A stretch of DNA of 64,000 nucleotides from Phaeotremella fagi (Eukaryota > Basidiomycota > Tremellomycetes > Tremellales > Phaeotremellaceae). The stretch lies in the NCBI GenBank assembly GCA_001599715.1, contig BCHU01000015.1, forward strand, positions 124,001-188,000, written 5' to 3'. The first letter of the stretch is position 1. The number at the start of each line of letters is the position of its first letter. The translations under genes were made by a program, and so were the position numbers. Positions 31,936 to 43,075 of this stretch are shown piece after piece. The notes beneath the pieces are model-generated. The model saw only the letters and a program-made list of their open reading frames with translations. It did not search any database and was not told the origin of the DNA.

Positions 31936-34337
31936 ATGTCAGGATATCCTCCAGGTTCTAGAGATTTCGATCAATATTTAAGTCCAGGTGTTGGATATGG
32001 TGTAGTAGTTGGGATCGGAGCATTCTTTGCTATTCTCATGAGTAGGTCATAGCGATGATAGATGACTCTGTCTAACGACTCCTTGTTTCAGTCGGACTTT
32101 CCCGACTCCAAAAACGTTACACCATGTTGGACCCAGACACAGCTGGAGAATTCATTACTGCCTCACACAGTGTCAAACCTGGTCTCATCTGCTGCGTAAG
32201 CTTCTATCATGTACCTTTCGACCAATCAATAACCTTTTCAGGGTATCGTTTCCGCCTGGACTTGGTCCGCTACACTTCTTCAATCCTCAGCAGCAACCTA
32301 CTCAATGGGGCTAAGTGCTGCTTGGTGGTATGGTGTCGGTGGTACCATTCAAGTGAGCATGAATGAGTGACACTTGACTGATACTTTCAGATTGTTTTCT
32401 TCGCAGCTATAGCAGCTAAAGTTAAAAGTAATGCCAATGGGGCAGTTACGTTTCCCCAAATCGTTAAAGCGAGATATGGAACTCCAACTTTCATTCTGTT
32501 CACTTTTTACGCCTTACTTTGTGCACATACCGTCACAGGGGCTTTGGTTCTGGGAGCCTCTTTCACCATCAACTCTCTTACTGGTGCAAGCATCATTGCT
32601 TGCAATTTCCTCCTACCGATTGGTATCGCCATTTATGTAATGGCGGGCGGTTTGAGAGCTACTTTCATTGGTGGGTGCAAAAGTCTAAATTTGGCTGACG
32701 ACAGTCGATTTCCTTCATACAGCTATTTTATTCGTTGTAATCTTTATCTTCTTGTTCAACATATAGTAAGTTATTTATCTAGGATATCTCTGACAGCCAG
32801 TGGGACTTCTGAATATGTCGGATCACCTGGTAAATTATGGGATCTTTTGCAAGATGCTGCCAGCATCGATCCAGTCGCTGGTAACACCGATGGTTCTTAT
32901 ACCACCTTGAAATCGAACGCCGGAATTTTATTCGCTGCCAGTAAGTACAAAACGCCTCCTCTAGCTAATCACCAGATTCCATCTGCTCCGGATTCGCTAC
33001 CGTTTTCTGTGATCAAGGTTACTGGCAAAGAGCTATCGCTTCCAGGCCAGACAGCACAACCAAAGCTTACATGCTCGGCGGGGTTTCTTGGTTTGCAATC
33101 CCCTGGGCGTTCGGAACTGTCATGGGTTTGTCTGGACGTGGATTGATGACTAATCCAAATTTCCCAACTTATCCCTATGCCCTCTCCGCTGCTCAGAGTG
33201 GTGCAGGTTTGGTTGCACCAGCAGCAGCTGTCACGGTTCTGGGTACAGGTGGAGCTATCGCTATTCTACTGGTGATCTTCATGGCAGCAACAAGTGCAGC
33301 CAGTGCAGAATTAATCGCCGTCTCTTCTATCGTCACCTTCGACGTCTGTGGCCTACTTTGGAAACCTTTGAAAGGTCGTCAAGCCGTTACTGTCACGCAC
33401 ATCGTTATTGGCGTGTCATCAATCTGGTTCGGTGCTTGGTCCACGATTCTCTACCATATTGATATCAATCTTGGTTGGTTATATTACGTTCAAGGTGTCC
33501 TTCTAGCGCCTGCTGTTGTTCCAATCGCTCTGACCGTTATGTGGAAGAAACAGTCGACTGCTGCTGCGTTCTTTGGTACTTTGATGGGAACGGTATGCGG
33601 TCTGATTGGATGGTTCGGTATGTTTTTGGGTTGTATTTGAACTAACCTATAATATAGTTGGGTGTCAGCAGATATACGGAGAAATCAACATCGTCAATCT
33701 CGCTCTACCTTACTCTGCTATCAGCGGAGAAGCTCCTGGACTGGTTGTTTCAGCAGTCGCGTCTGTTGTTATCTCGTTGATCAGTAAGTCCATTCAGCAG
33801 ACACAGGACTAACGACCAAAGAACCCGCCAATTTTGACTGGTCAACAACCCGGGCAATCTCCATTGGAGATGACGAAACCGTTCCTGCACAAACCGCTTC
33901 AATGGACGAAGAGATACCCGCCTCCCCAACAGCTGAGAAAGGCCAGAACCATAGTGTTGTTGATTCAATGCCACCTGCTCTAGCAACTGAAGTCGTCGAG
34001 GTCAACGAATCCGACCCCAAAGCTTTACAACGTGTTTTCGTCCGTTCTCTTTGGTTCTCTTTGGCTCTAACTTTGGTTGTCGGGATTGTCATCCCCATTC
34101 CAATGTTTGCGTCGAATTATGTTTTCTCACGGCGGTTCTTCGAAGTCTGGGTTGGATTGTCTATCGTTTGGGCTTTGGCTGCGGGTATGTTCTGCATGTA
34201 AGTCGTCTCTCGACTCTTCAGTTTTCCCTACCTGATGCTTTTTCAGACTCTTACCGATTTGGGAATCTCGGAAGGAGATGGTACTTATTTTACGCGCCAT
34301 GTCATTTACTGAGAGTAAAAAGGAAAGCAACAAGTGA
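31936..34337 (+). CDS. DUR3: DUR3-type urea/polyamine active transporter (SSF family)
   Basis: Ten exons (31936-32041, 32092-32195, 32242-32352, 32391-32670, 32723-32765, 32801-32940, 32976-33617, 33658-33783, 33822-34197, 34247-34337) encode 672 residues with about 14-15 membrane segments. Family hallmarks: LSPGVGYGVVVGIGAFFA at the N-terminus, GEFITASHSVKPGLI, AWTWSATLLQSSAATYS, VTFPQIVKARYG, YWQRAIASRP, AYMLGGVSWFAIPWAFG, and KPANFDWSTTR before the last helices. DUR3 proteins import urea, with proton coupling in fungi, and some also polyamines, across the plasma membrane. Slightly shorter than yeast DUR3 (about 735 aa), mainly in the C-terminal tail. Sits between a divergent amidase and a downstream Zn-cluster regulator. 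Fungi have several paralogues, so the exact substrate is unsure. Confidence 0.9.
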
Positions 34338-34575
34338 AACCGTGTATGGCCTGATGAGATGTGGTGGATAGTGCAAATCTTTGTAGACAGAATATGCAGT
34401 TTTTAGCCTTTGAGTTTCGAATTTTCAACAAGAGCAGCATAATGTGCAAGAACGGTTTGCCTCCGTACCGTCAATGCCGCCGCCACTGCCTGCTTTAGCA
34501 GCAACAACAACAACCGTTATCTCAACATCTTTCAGTTCACTTCCGTTCCATTCCGCTTTATGGTATGCTTTGAAA

Positions 34576-37078
34576 ATGCCTGCCCAGCGTGAAAAATACG
34601 TCAACAAGGCTTGTCAGCAGTGCCGTAGAAGGTATGTAACGACTGAAACTACCGGACAAGGGACTGACAATCCAATCAGAAAGGTCAAATGTGACGGTCG
34701 AGCGCCTGTGTGTGGTAAGCCTCATGAACAGCTTGCGGGCAACGATTAACAACTAGCAGGTCGATGTCAGCAATTGAGCGACGATTGTTCATACACAGAG
34801 GAGAAGGATGCTCGTCGAGCGCCGACCAAATTCTATGTGAGATCACTTGAACATCGGATCAAAGTTCTCGAAGGTTTACTGGATGAGCGAGCTCCAGGAT
34901 GGAGATCGGAAGGATCAGATGATGATTATTCCAGTGATTGTGAGAAGGACAATGATTCTGACGACTTCAATTCGAGAGATGATAAACAGAGGGATGATCA
35001 TGGGACATTGGTACTTGGTTTGGATAGATTGACCGTGAGTTGTCTAGTGTAACTGCTCATTTTCAGCTCGACGTCGAATCACACGAGTTGCAACAATACG
35101 GCCCATCGTCTGCACTCCAGCATTTATCAAGTCATCGCGAGAGCTCAGAGGATGCAAATAGTACGGCTGTACTCAGTCCCCAATATAACCCCTGGACTCG
35201 AAGTCTGTCTCGACCAACTCACCACGGCGAATTGTCTTTGATAGACTGGCGAAGGCATCTTCCACCTCTTCCTGAATGGGATATTGCCTTGCATGATCAA
35301 TTGTTGGACCTGTTCTTTGGCTGCTTCAGGTAGGTTGATTCTTTGATGTCGCTAATCGAAAGGTTCTATAACATTGTCGATGAAGCAGCTTTCAAAAGGG
35401 ATATGTATGTTTGCTTGATAGACCCAGTTTTACCACCACCAGCTGTCGCACGGAGTCGAACCTCATATTACAGCCCTGTACTTCATAACGCAATGCTGGC
35501 AGCTGCTTGTGAACTCAGTGATGATCCTCGTATCACTGATGAGGTTGCAGCCGTTTTGCTGCGGGCTTCTCAACATGAGCTTTTTGTTGAGGGTGACAGA
35601 CCGACGTTGTCCACGGTTCAAGGTGTACTGCTGATTGGTCACTACTTTACTTGCGTTGGAAAACATGGACTTGGATATTTCTACACTGGCATAAGCGTTA
35701 GAATGTGCCATACACGTAAGTACTAAACGTGTATAGGACTGACGGTGATAGTCGGGTTAAGCGTGAACTGCTCTGCGTATGTTCAACGGGGCATACTATC
35801 ATCGTCAGACGCTCAAGCCCGAGATCGAACATTATGGGTATGCTACCTGTACGACAAGTAGGTGGTGTGAATGGAAAAGTACTCATCTCTGTAGACTCTG
35901 GAGTAGTTACATCGGCCATGAACCCTCCCTCACTTATAAACGTTTACAGAATCAATTCCCACCTGCAATGCACAACGAAATCCCTCTCTCAATTGACTCG
36001 ATATCGACCTCCAAAGCATCCGCGTTTCACTGGACCTGTCGCCTTGCGGTTCTCCAAGAACAAGTCATGGCAGCTGTGTAAGTACTTCTAGGTAGTTCTT
36101 GCTGATCTCCTTAGGTACGGACGTAAATCCAAAGACATCTATTCCACAGCTACCATCAGCAAGGTATCACTTGTCAGCCTTCGACTTGATGAGTGGTTCG
36201 AATGTATACCCACTGAACTTCGAGTGATGCCTCAAACAACTACACCTCCAGCTCCTGACGTCCTTGTTCTCAACGCGTATTATCGCTTCTTGGTAATTCT
36301 TTTGAATCGACCCTTCTACCTCAGACAAAGTTCGGCTACAGACAATGCGATAAACGAGCAATCGATCAAAAGATGTAATTCGGCATCGTAAGTCGTTATC
36401 CGTGACCCATGGAATTTTGCTGATGCTTTCAAAGGACCCAAATTGCAGCAATTCTACAAGTAAGTGGAAAGACACGGTAACTGTCTGATCAAATTCCAGT
36501 TGTTCAAACGATCACCAGGCCTACGATATGCGCCAGTCGATTTGGTTCAGTTCGGGTGTATGGCATGTACCACACTTCTTCTGTCCCAAGTTCATGAGGA
36601 TAGAGCTGGGCATCACCAAGCAGCTGAATCTGCGCGCCAAGCTGCATCAGGGTGTCTTCAACTAATCAAACAAATTGGGAAGCCTTATCGGGCGAGTCTT
36701 CAGCACTCGGAAATGCTGGAGAAAATGATGGATGAATGGCAGACTACTGAAGTACAAGCGCCATCTGTGAGTAGCCCCTTTTATACTTGAAAGTTGCAAC
36801 TCCTTTGCTAATTCCTCTCGAATGGCAATCAGTTTACAGACCAATCTTCGACACTCACCTTCACCTCTCAGCCTGACCCCGTCATTTCAGACCCTGCAAT
36901 ACCTTTTTATTTTGAGGATGTCGAATTTTCAAATACAGATTCTTTCTATCAGCCGGCTCTTTTTGGTCCCGGGTCATTTGAGATGACGAATAATCAGCTT
37001 CTTGCAGAACAGTGGGGTTTGGACGAATTGCTTAATTTCTCTACGAACTCTTCTAGTGGAAATGGTGATCTAGGTTGA
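34576..37078 (+). CDS. Zn2Cys6 transcription factor with fungal MHR domain
   Basis: Eleven exons (34576-34631, 34680-34714, 34760-35034, 35067-35329, 35363-35715, 35752-35857, 35895-36077, 36115-36387, 36435-36459, 36500-36766, 36833-37078) encode 693 residues. The binuclear zinc cluster is exact: Cys13, 16, 23, 30, 33, 40 (CQQCRRRKVKCDGRAPVCGR). It is followed by a linker, an acidic region and the fungal-specific regulatory domain: FYNIVDEAAFKRDM, GLGYFYTGISVRMCHTLGL, SAYVQRGILSSSDAQARDRT and LWVCYLYDKLWSSYIGHEPS. The C-terminal about 80 residues are Phe/Asp-rich and could activate transcription. An in-frame upstream ATG at 34474 would add 34 residues; an earlier ATG at 34442 opens a short out-of-frame uORF. 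Its place after amidase and DUR3 makes it a candidate local nitrogen regulator (inference). Confidence 0.9.
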
Positions 37079-37411
37079 GTGTAGTAGTTATCGGCATGAG
37101 AATGGGAGATTGGACATCCGTGATTTTGTTTTCTCACTACGACATTCAATCAAGAATTATCCCTGTAGCAAGTGTTCTTTCTTTGGAAGTTGTCTATCGA
37201 GTATTGTGTATGTATGTATCAAACCATTCGTGGTAGCCTTCGCCGCGAAGAAGGAACCTCAGTCGACAATGCTGGTACAGCAATATAGGAAGTACACGAC
37301 CTTGCTGGTCTTCCCCTCTAGTCACAACATGCTAATACGGACAATACATGCATGCGTACTATATAGATTCAAAAAGTCTCGTATCCCAACCCCATCCCAA
37401 TTTATCGTTGA
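37079..37411. other. Intergenic between convergent genes
   Basis: About 330 bases with presumed 3' UTRs. A + open frame through it is not supported by any motif. Confidence 0.3.
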
Positions 37412-38413
37412 TCAAATGAAATGGGTAGCGTAAAGAATATCGTTTGGATCGGTGAAACTGTCGTGAAATCTCATAGCCGCGAGTCGTTCCTCTACTGGTT
37501 CTGGATTAGAAAGTTGATCTGCTGATTTTCTCCAGGCGAGTCTCATCTCAGTCTCTACCATTTCCTGTGTACCCCCAGGATTTTCTGCCCCAAGTATATT
37601 ATAAACATCGATGTAGGGCTCTTCTGATTGAGTCACTGAGTCTGATTTATTCCTCAAAGCCACTACACCAGCCAAATAGTAGGCTCTCATACTCTTCGAA
37701 TAATCTCCATCTGAAAAATGTAATCGAGTGAAGCCCTGCCTATTACCCACAAATTTGTATTCCTCACGGTCAAGGAGGTTGTAGAGTGTGATCGTTTCTA
37801 GATTATGCGAAAGAGTACCAATGCTGGTGTTAATTTGTGGATTAACGTAGTAGTCGTAATGATAATGGCTATAAGGAGGATATTGAAAGCGTGCATGTCG
37901 AGTTTTTGTTAAGCACAAAAGAGTCACAACCTAATTAAAAGGCTCTTGATCTTCCAAAACAAAAAGTTGAGTATAGAGCTCCCGGAGTAAAGTTGCCCCA
38001 AATACAGTCTCTTTGACGTTCTTCAATGCACTGTACCTGTTAATATCTGTTGACAGATGTTTCGAGATCAGATACAAGAGCGGAGTGACATTTGGTGTAT
38101 CTCGAACAAGGAGTGTGGAGACATTTTGGAGAAGAAGCCATCGTCTAGTGGCTGGATAAAGATCCATCAGAGTCTTGGACCTATCTGGTGAACCGTAGCA
38201 GTATGTTTTGAGTTCGTTCAGTTCTTCTTCGTCGGCGGTTTCAAAAGCTTTAAAGAAGTCGTCTGTTTTGGAGGAGATCGTGAATCTGCTGTATACAAGT
38301 GGCATGATGGATTGATGCATTGTACGACTGGCTAGGGATAGTTCTACGAGGTCGGCTCGGGAATCGGATAGGTGTTGTGTTATCTTATCGAAAATCTCTT
38401 GAAGTAAATCCAT
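37412..38413 (-). pseudogene. F-box-like family member broken by an in-frame TAG
   Basis: One reading frame runs from the ATG at 38413 to 37412, interrupted only by a TAG at 37933-37931. Both halves align with the two intact paralogues at 38.8-41.5 kb: upstream LQEIFDKITQHLSDSRADLV, PLVYSRFTISSKTDDFFKAFE, LYPATRRWLLLQNVSTLLVRD and VKETVFGATLLRE; downstream a TLLCLTKTRHARFQYP segment, then a divergent region and the C-terminal AAMRFHDSFTDPNDILYA. The stop falls where the paralogues have PFLSSLT / PFITTLV, that is inside conserved sequence, not at an intron boundary. No GT-AG pair of normal quality removes it. It may be a recent pseudogene, or encode a truncated 160-residue protein keeping the F-box. 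Confidence 0.7.
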
Positions 38414-38803
38414 CGTTGAGGGATTAAGATCTGGTGTTGTCTAGTGGGAAGGGTTGATATTAGTGAGTGGTGGAAAACAAGAAGAAGAGAAAGTAACGGA
38501 AGACTCATTCACCTTTGATTTAGAAGTCAGACAAGATCCTTTCTTCCTTGTAGTGTAGAAGATGACAATGGATCTGTTATGATCAAAAGATTGAATGAGC
38601 TGGACAAGGATTCGTGGCAAATTTAGACGTCCAACTGGATGAAAATCTACAGTTCACCACCTATCGGCAAGGATTTGTTCACTTGACATTTTGTAAGAGT
38701 ACTACAATACACACAACTATTTCCAAGTCATCATTTTAACAGATAGGACACTACATGAACCTCGACGAGAACGGTTAACAATACAGTACATGGCTATGAA
38801 AAA
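38414..38803. other. Intergenic region
   Basis: About 390 bases between two tandem family members, presumably promoter of the broken copy and 3' end of the next. Nothing else recognised. Confidence 0.3.
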
Positions 38804-40021
38804 CTAAATGTCATTCTCCATGTAAAACACATCAATTGGATCTTGAGACCTTTCAAAGAATCGCATTTTCTTCAAACGAACATCCCCTTTGTCGAATTTG
38901 AAATCGGCTTCTGAAGCATCGGAGGCTGAGGTTCTTAGTAAAATCCGATGTTTGTATTGGGTATGCTGGTGGTCATATTGAACTAACAATCTTTCTCTGA
39001 TTTCCTTTTCGGTTATCCTCCGCCCTTCGCACAACCCGTAGAAATCAATTTTCTCGTAATCGATTGGACCATCCTCTACCATATACCCTCCAGGAGCGAG
39101 GATTTTGGGGATCAATGAAATCCATTCTTGAAGAGACGGGCCTTGGGAGCTGGAGTAGTCAGTGGGATTTGAAGGTGTGAAATGAATTCGATTATAAATC
39201 CTCCAGGAATGACGTCCCCACAAATTGATTTCTTCTTCGTTCGCAATATTGTATCTTGATACCAATTTCTTTTTACCCTTCCCCAGGAAGAAGAAGATAT
39301 ATTCTTGAATCACACAAGCCATAATCTCCAAAGCATAAATCTCATCATTTGACAGTGTTTGTCTTTGATTTCGTAGATATACACCGGAATATTGAATGCG
39401 AAGGTGGTCGGGTCGGAGGATGTATGTAAGGGAGGAAAGAAACGGTCGTACCCCCCTTGCTGCGTCGAGACCCGGTCTTTCTCTGACGTAACCGTCGAGC
39501 TCCTCACCAAATTCTTTGACAACCTGTTTCCCAAATACTAATTCTTTCACCAATGGTAGCCTGTATGGTTTTGGGCCGATAGGCCAACGGTCTGCTCGAG
39601 GTGTTTCAGGACCAAGTTTCGCAAGTGGATCACCTTTGGGGATGCTCCTTATATTGAGAATACGGACGTGTCGGAGATTCAACCACTTTCGAGTGGCAGG
39701 TTGAAGGTTGATAGGATGAATTTTTTCGGAATCTTCAACTTTGGGATGACCCTTTCGATATTGGTAAAGCTCTTGTAGTTGTTCCTCAGTGAGGTCTTCG
39801 AAATCTTTGAAGAAATCGTTGGTCGAGGTGACTGTGAAAACTTTGTAGAGAAGAGGTGAGATAAGGGTGTAAGCGTCTTTGTTGAGCTGAGTGAGTTTCG
39901 AGAGGGTGTGAAGAGAGGATGAATTGGAGAGAGTTTTACCGACAAGGGAAATGATGTCCCAAGGCAGGTTCATGTCGTCTGGATACATTGTGGTTTCTGT
40001 TTGTTTTTGCGTAGTGGACAT
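38804..40021 (-). CDS. F-box-like family protein, 405 aa
   Basis: Intronless frame. The N-terminus has the F-box-like pattern: LPWDIISLVGKTLSNSSSLH, then LSKLTQLNKDAYTLISPLLYKVFTV. Family-specific blocks follow: DFFKDFEDLTEEQLQELYQY-RKGHP, LQPATRKWLNLRHVRILNIRSIPKGDP, VKELVFGKQVVKEFGEELDGYVRERPG, DHLRIQYSG, and a C-terminal RLKKMRFFERSQDPIDVFYMENDI. The last block is nearly identical in the neighbour at 40288, so the family is easy to recognise. F-box proteins recruit targets to SCF ubiquitin ligases; no substrate-binding repeat is apparent, so the target domain is of an undescribed type. No introns, unlike most genes here. Confidence 0.72.
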   Translation of the reverse strand: MSTTQKQTETTMYPDDMNLPWDIISLVGKTLSNSSSLHTLSKLTQLNKDAYTLISPLLYKVFTVTSTNDFFKDFEDLTEEQLQELYQYRKGHPKVEDSEKIHPINLQPATRKWLNLRHVRILNIRSIPKGDPLAKLGPETPRADRWPIGPKPYRLPLVKELVFGKQVVKEFGEELDGYVRERPGLDAARGVRPFLSSLTYILRPDHLRIQYSGVYLRNQRQTLSNDEIYALEIMACVIQEYIFFFLGKGKKKLVSRYNIANEEEINLWGRHSWRIYNRIHFTPSNPTDYSSSQGPSLQEWISLIPKILAPGGYMVEDGPIDYEKIDFYGLCEGRRITEKEIRERLLVQYDHQHTQYKHRILLRTSASDASEADFKFDKGDVRLKKMRFFERSQDPIDVFYMENDI

Positions 40022-40287
40022 TGCGATTTAGCAGGTGCAAAAGAGACTCTGCGCAGCTTGTTAATATATGTTACTCTGGAATGATAGAAGGAGTGAATCC
40101 GTCCTTTGTTACCAAAAAAGAAAAGATGACTGATACAGCCCGTGTAGAGTTGGAGGAGCTTACTTGATGACTGATACACATTGAACCTTTTGACATACCG
40201 CATATCTATAGTCGCATTCTACAAACAGCCGTACAACAGTATACAATCATATCTCAAACTTTTGTAACTACAGAACGCTTCATACCT

Positions 40288-41529
40288 TCATATGTCATTC
40301 TCCATATAAAACAAATCGATCGGGTCTTCCGAAGGATCATAGAATCTCATCAACTTCAAACGAGTATCAACATCTTCAAAATCGCAATCATCTCTGGGAC
40401 TCATTTCCGTGATCTTGCTCTTATAATGAGTGTTTACATTCTCATACTGTAATAACAATCTCTCCCTCAACTCTTTTTCTGAAATTCTCTGTTTACTATC
40501 TTGCAGTATACCATAAAAATCGAGTTTTTCATATGGCGTCGGACCTTGGGCAGCATAATACCTTCCCACGTCGAAAAGTCTAGGTATTGCCACGACTCTT
40601 TGCTGAATATCTGGACCGCTTTGGATGAGATGTACATTATTGTTGGGGTTGATAAAGTATGACGATGCAAGGTGATTTCGATTGTGAGTGTGCCATTCAT
40701 AAGCGCCCCACTGGCGCATTTCCTCCACTTCTACAATGTTGTATCGAGAAACCAGGGCCCCTTTGTTCATCAGAAGGTAAATGTACTGCGAGACGAGACA
40801 TGCCACGATATTCATATCATCGCGGTCTTCCGGTCGTGGTGGTTGATAGGGGAGGAGATTCTGGGAACCAGGATACTGGATACGAAGATGAATTGGCTTG
40901 ATCATCCTCACAAGTGTAGTGATGAATGGACGCATCCCCCTTGATTTATCTATACCTTTTGGGAATTGCCGAACATACCCTTCAGGCGTTTCACCAAATT
41001 CCTTCACAACGTCTTTACCAAAAACCACCTCTTGTACCTGACTTAGGTAGTAAGGGTGGTGATCAATAGGGAGCCAAGGGATATAGCGACTGTCTGTTGA
41101 TGAGTACGGTGGTGGACACATTTCTGAGAATGGATCACTTTTTGGTATTGTTCTTATATTTAGAATTCGAACATGTTGGAGATTCAACCATCGTCTTGTA
41201 GCTGGGAAAAGATCAATCGGATGTTTCTTCTCCAGATAAACTGGGTGACCTTTTCGATAGATATAAAGCTGGTCTTTTTGTTCGTCGTCGTCGAGCTCTT
41301 CAAAGACTTTGAAAAAGTTGGTGGTGGCTGAAGAAACGGTAAAAACCTTATAAAGAAGCGGTGTGAGAAGATTGTAAGCTTCCTTATTAGCTTGAGTGAG
41401 ATTTGAGAGGGTATGGAGGGATGCTGAGTTTGATAGATGTTTGCCAACTAAGGCTATGATATCCCAGGACCCGTTCATACTGTCTTTGAGGTTTTCGGTG
41501 GTTGATTGTATTTCTGTTGAGGTAGACAT
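40288..41529 (-). CDS. F-box-like family protein, 413 aa
   Basis: Intronless frame and the closest relative of the 38804-40021 gene. Shared blocks: GSWDIIALVGKHLSNSASLH, LSNLTQANKEAYNLLTPLLY, FFKVFEELDDDEQKDQLYIY, LFPATRRWLNLQHVRILNIR, VQEVVFGKDVVKEFGETPEG, and RLKLMRFYDPSEDPIDLFYM at the end. Differences cluster in the central region after HLRIQYPG, where insertions and replacements are common, the likely ligand-specific part. Starts MSTSTEIQSTTENLKDS versus MSTTQKQTETTM, showing that even the N-terminal tails are related. Function inferred as for its neighbour. Confidence 0.72.
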   Translation of the reverse strand: MSTSTEIQSTTENLKDSMNGSWDIIALVGKHLSNSASLHTLSNLTQANKEAYNLLTPLLYKVFTVSSATTNFFKVFEELDDDEQKDQLYIYRKGHPVYLEKKHPIDLFPATRRWLNLQHVRILNIRTIPKSDPFSEMCPPPYSSTDSRYIPWLPIDHHPYYLSQVQEVVFGKDVVKEFGETPEGYVRQFPKGIDKSRGMRPFITTLVRMIKPIHLRIQYPGSQNLLPYQPPRPEDRDDMNIVACLVSQYIYLLMNKGALVSRYNIVEVEEMRQWGAYEWHTHNRNHLASSYFINPNNNVHLIQSGPDIQQRVVAIPRLFDVGRYYAAQGPTPYEKLDFYGILQDSKQRISEKELRERLLLQYENVNTHYKSKITEMSPRDDCDFEDVDTRLKLMRFYDPSEDPIDLFYMENDI

Positions 41530-42039
41530 TTTCGTTTATGCTGAGCAGAGACTCCCCTGACATATTACGATAAATCTATATGTACTCTCTATGCTGAGGC
41601 TGAAAGACTGCGTTGAACCTTTGTTGCTGGGTTTGAAGACGATCAAAGGTGGAGACATCCTTTCACATTACAGCTAGGGTTAACTCTTATTTCGTCCCTT
41701 CACTTTAGTCGCTCACACATAGTATCAGATAGATTCCTCTTAAATATATCAATCTCTTATGCAAATTAAGCCAAGAATCGATAGTGGTCATCTTACTTGT
41801 TATGTATGCGAGTTAAGATAATAATCGATACAGCCATTGAGCATCATTTTAACGGTCAATTCATGACAGTGTAGCTTCATTGTGGCAGTTGAAAAAGTGC
41901 CACTTGGAGTATCTGTCCGTGTTTGTGTGTGCACCGACAGCTTAACATCAAACAACTCCCAGTCAGTCACGTCTGATCAACAACATCCATCCACCCACCA
42001 TTATCTTTTATTCAATACCAATCAGAAGAACAATACAAG
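41530..42039. other. Divergent intergenic region
   Basis: About 510 bases between the divergent F-box-like gene and the gene at 42040. No specific element recognised; probable promoters. Confidence 0.35.
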
Positions 42040-43075
42040 ATGAAGATCGACATGGACACTGCTACCAAATTTAAATTGACCACTCCAATGGGTAAGTGGT
42101 TGCATGCTGATGAACTTTGGATTTCCACCAGCTGATCAGACATCAATCTATAAGCCATCATTTCAGTTGATGGATACTACCATGCTCTCAGATCAAGTCC
42201 ATTCCCCCCGCATCCCAAGTATTCCATTTCCCATCCAGCTTGGGACCGTGAGTTCTGGCAAAACTTCCCTCAATTGACGTGATTTTGTAAAGATCACCAT
42301 CCTCGTCGCTTCCCTCGTGGAAATCCCATGACCACCTTTACTCACTTGAGTCAACAAATTACTGGTAGCGATCTCACCGATATCAAGAAAGCCGTTAAAG
42401 TTTCACTCAACACTTCCACCGAGTTCGATTGGGATCATTTCGCTAAGACTTATCTCAACGCTATGATCCTTCCTATGAGTATGCTCTCATGTTCAATTGC
42501 CGATCTTCCAGCAGGGTGAGTTCTCCAAATTTACTGATATGACTGTGTAGAGTACTTATACAGATTCAGAGGAATTGATGACTTCGATAACAGTATCTCA
42601 CTTGGTCCCAGCTACACCGTTCGTCGTATTATCGATCAAACCTCTCCAATCCATCCTGAAGCCGACATCGATCCTTCAAGTCACGGACTCTACTTGGTCG
42701 TTGGTTATCTCGATGCCAAGAAGGATAAGAATTGTAACGTCAAAGTCTGTCGTAACTCTTTTGGTTATCGGTTGAACGTTCCTATCAAACCGGGAGACGT
42801 TTTGGGAGTTGCTTATGGTGATGATAAATGGATTAAGATTAAGGATGCTATTCGTAGTGAAGGATTCTACTTGATCTCATTGTTCAGAGAAAAGAAGGAG
42901 GTGGGTGATACAGTGTTCAATTTTATGAAAAGTCAATGCGTGACTGAATAGCTGATTCTGATGAAAACAGAGCGCTCAAAACAAAGAAGATGATGAAGAT
43001 AGCGATGATGATTGGGAAAAATATGATGGTGGACACGGTGGTCATTCTGGCTGCAATGGTCATTGTCACCATTAG
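42040..43075 (+). CDS. Hypothetical protein, 265 aa, with His/Cys/Gly tail (tandem pair member 1)
   Basis: Five exons (42040-42091, 42167-42247, 42293-42515, 42564-42900, 42971-43075). Residues about 45-80 hold a His/Arg/Pro-rich stretch (HHHPRRFPRGNPM). The core (HGLYLVVGYLDAKKDKNCNV ... NVPIKPGDVLGVAYGDDKWIKI ... GFYLISLFREKKE) aligns with the next gene (TYAIYIPLGYCHPGQ ... FQVQPGDVLFASFVQDDFLKI ... FKFIVMYFKPGD). The last exon adds an acidic stretch and ends YDGGHGGHSGCNGHCHH, which could bind a transition metal. If the last intron is not removed the frame stops at 42951 and lacks this tail. No known domain, no signal peptide. Function unknown. Confidence 0.6.

Noticed and set aside
34127..34333. 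Leftward frame opposite the DUR3 3' end
   Set aside because: Antisense to verified exons of the transporter.
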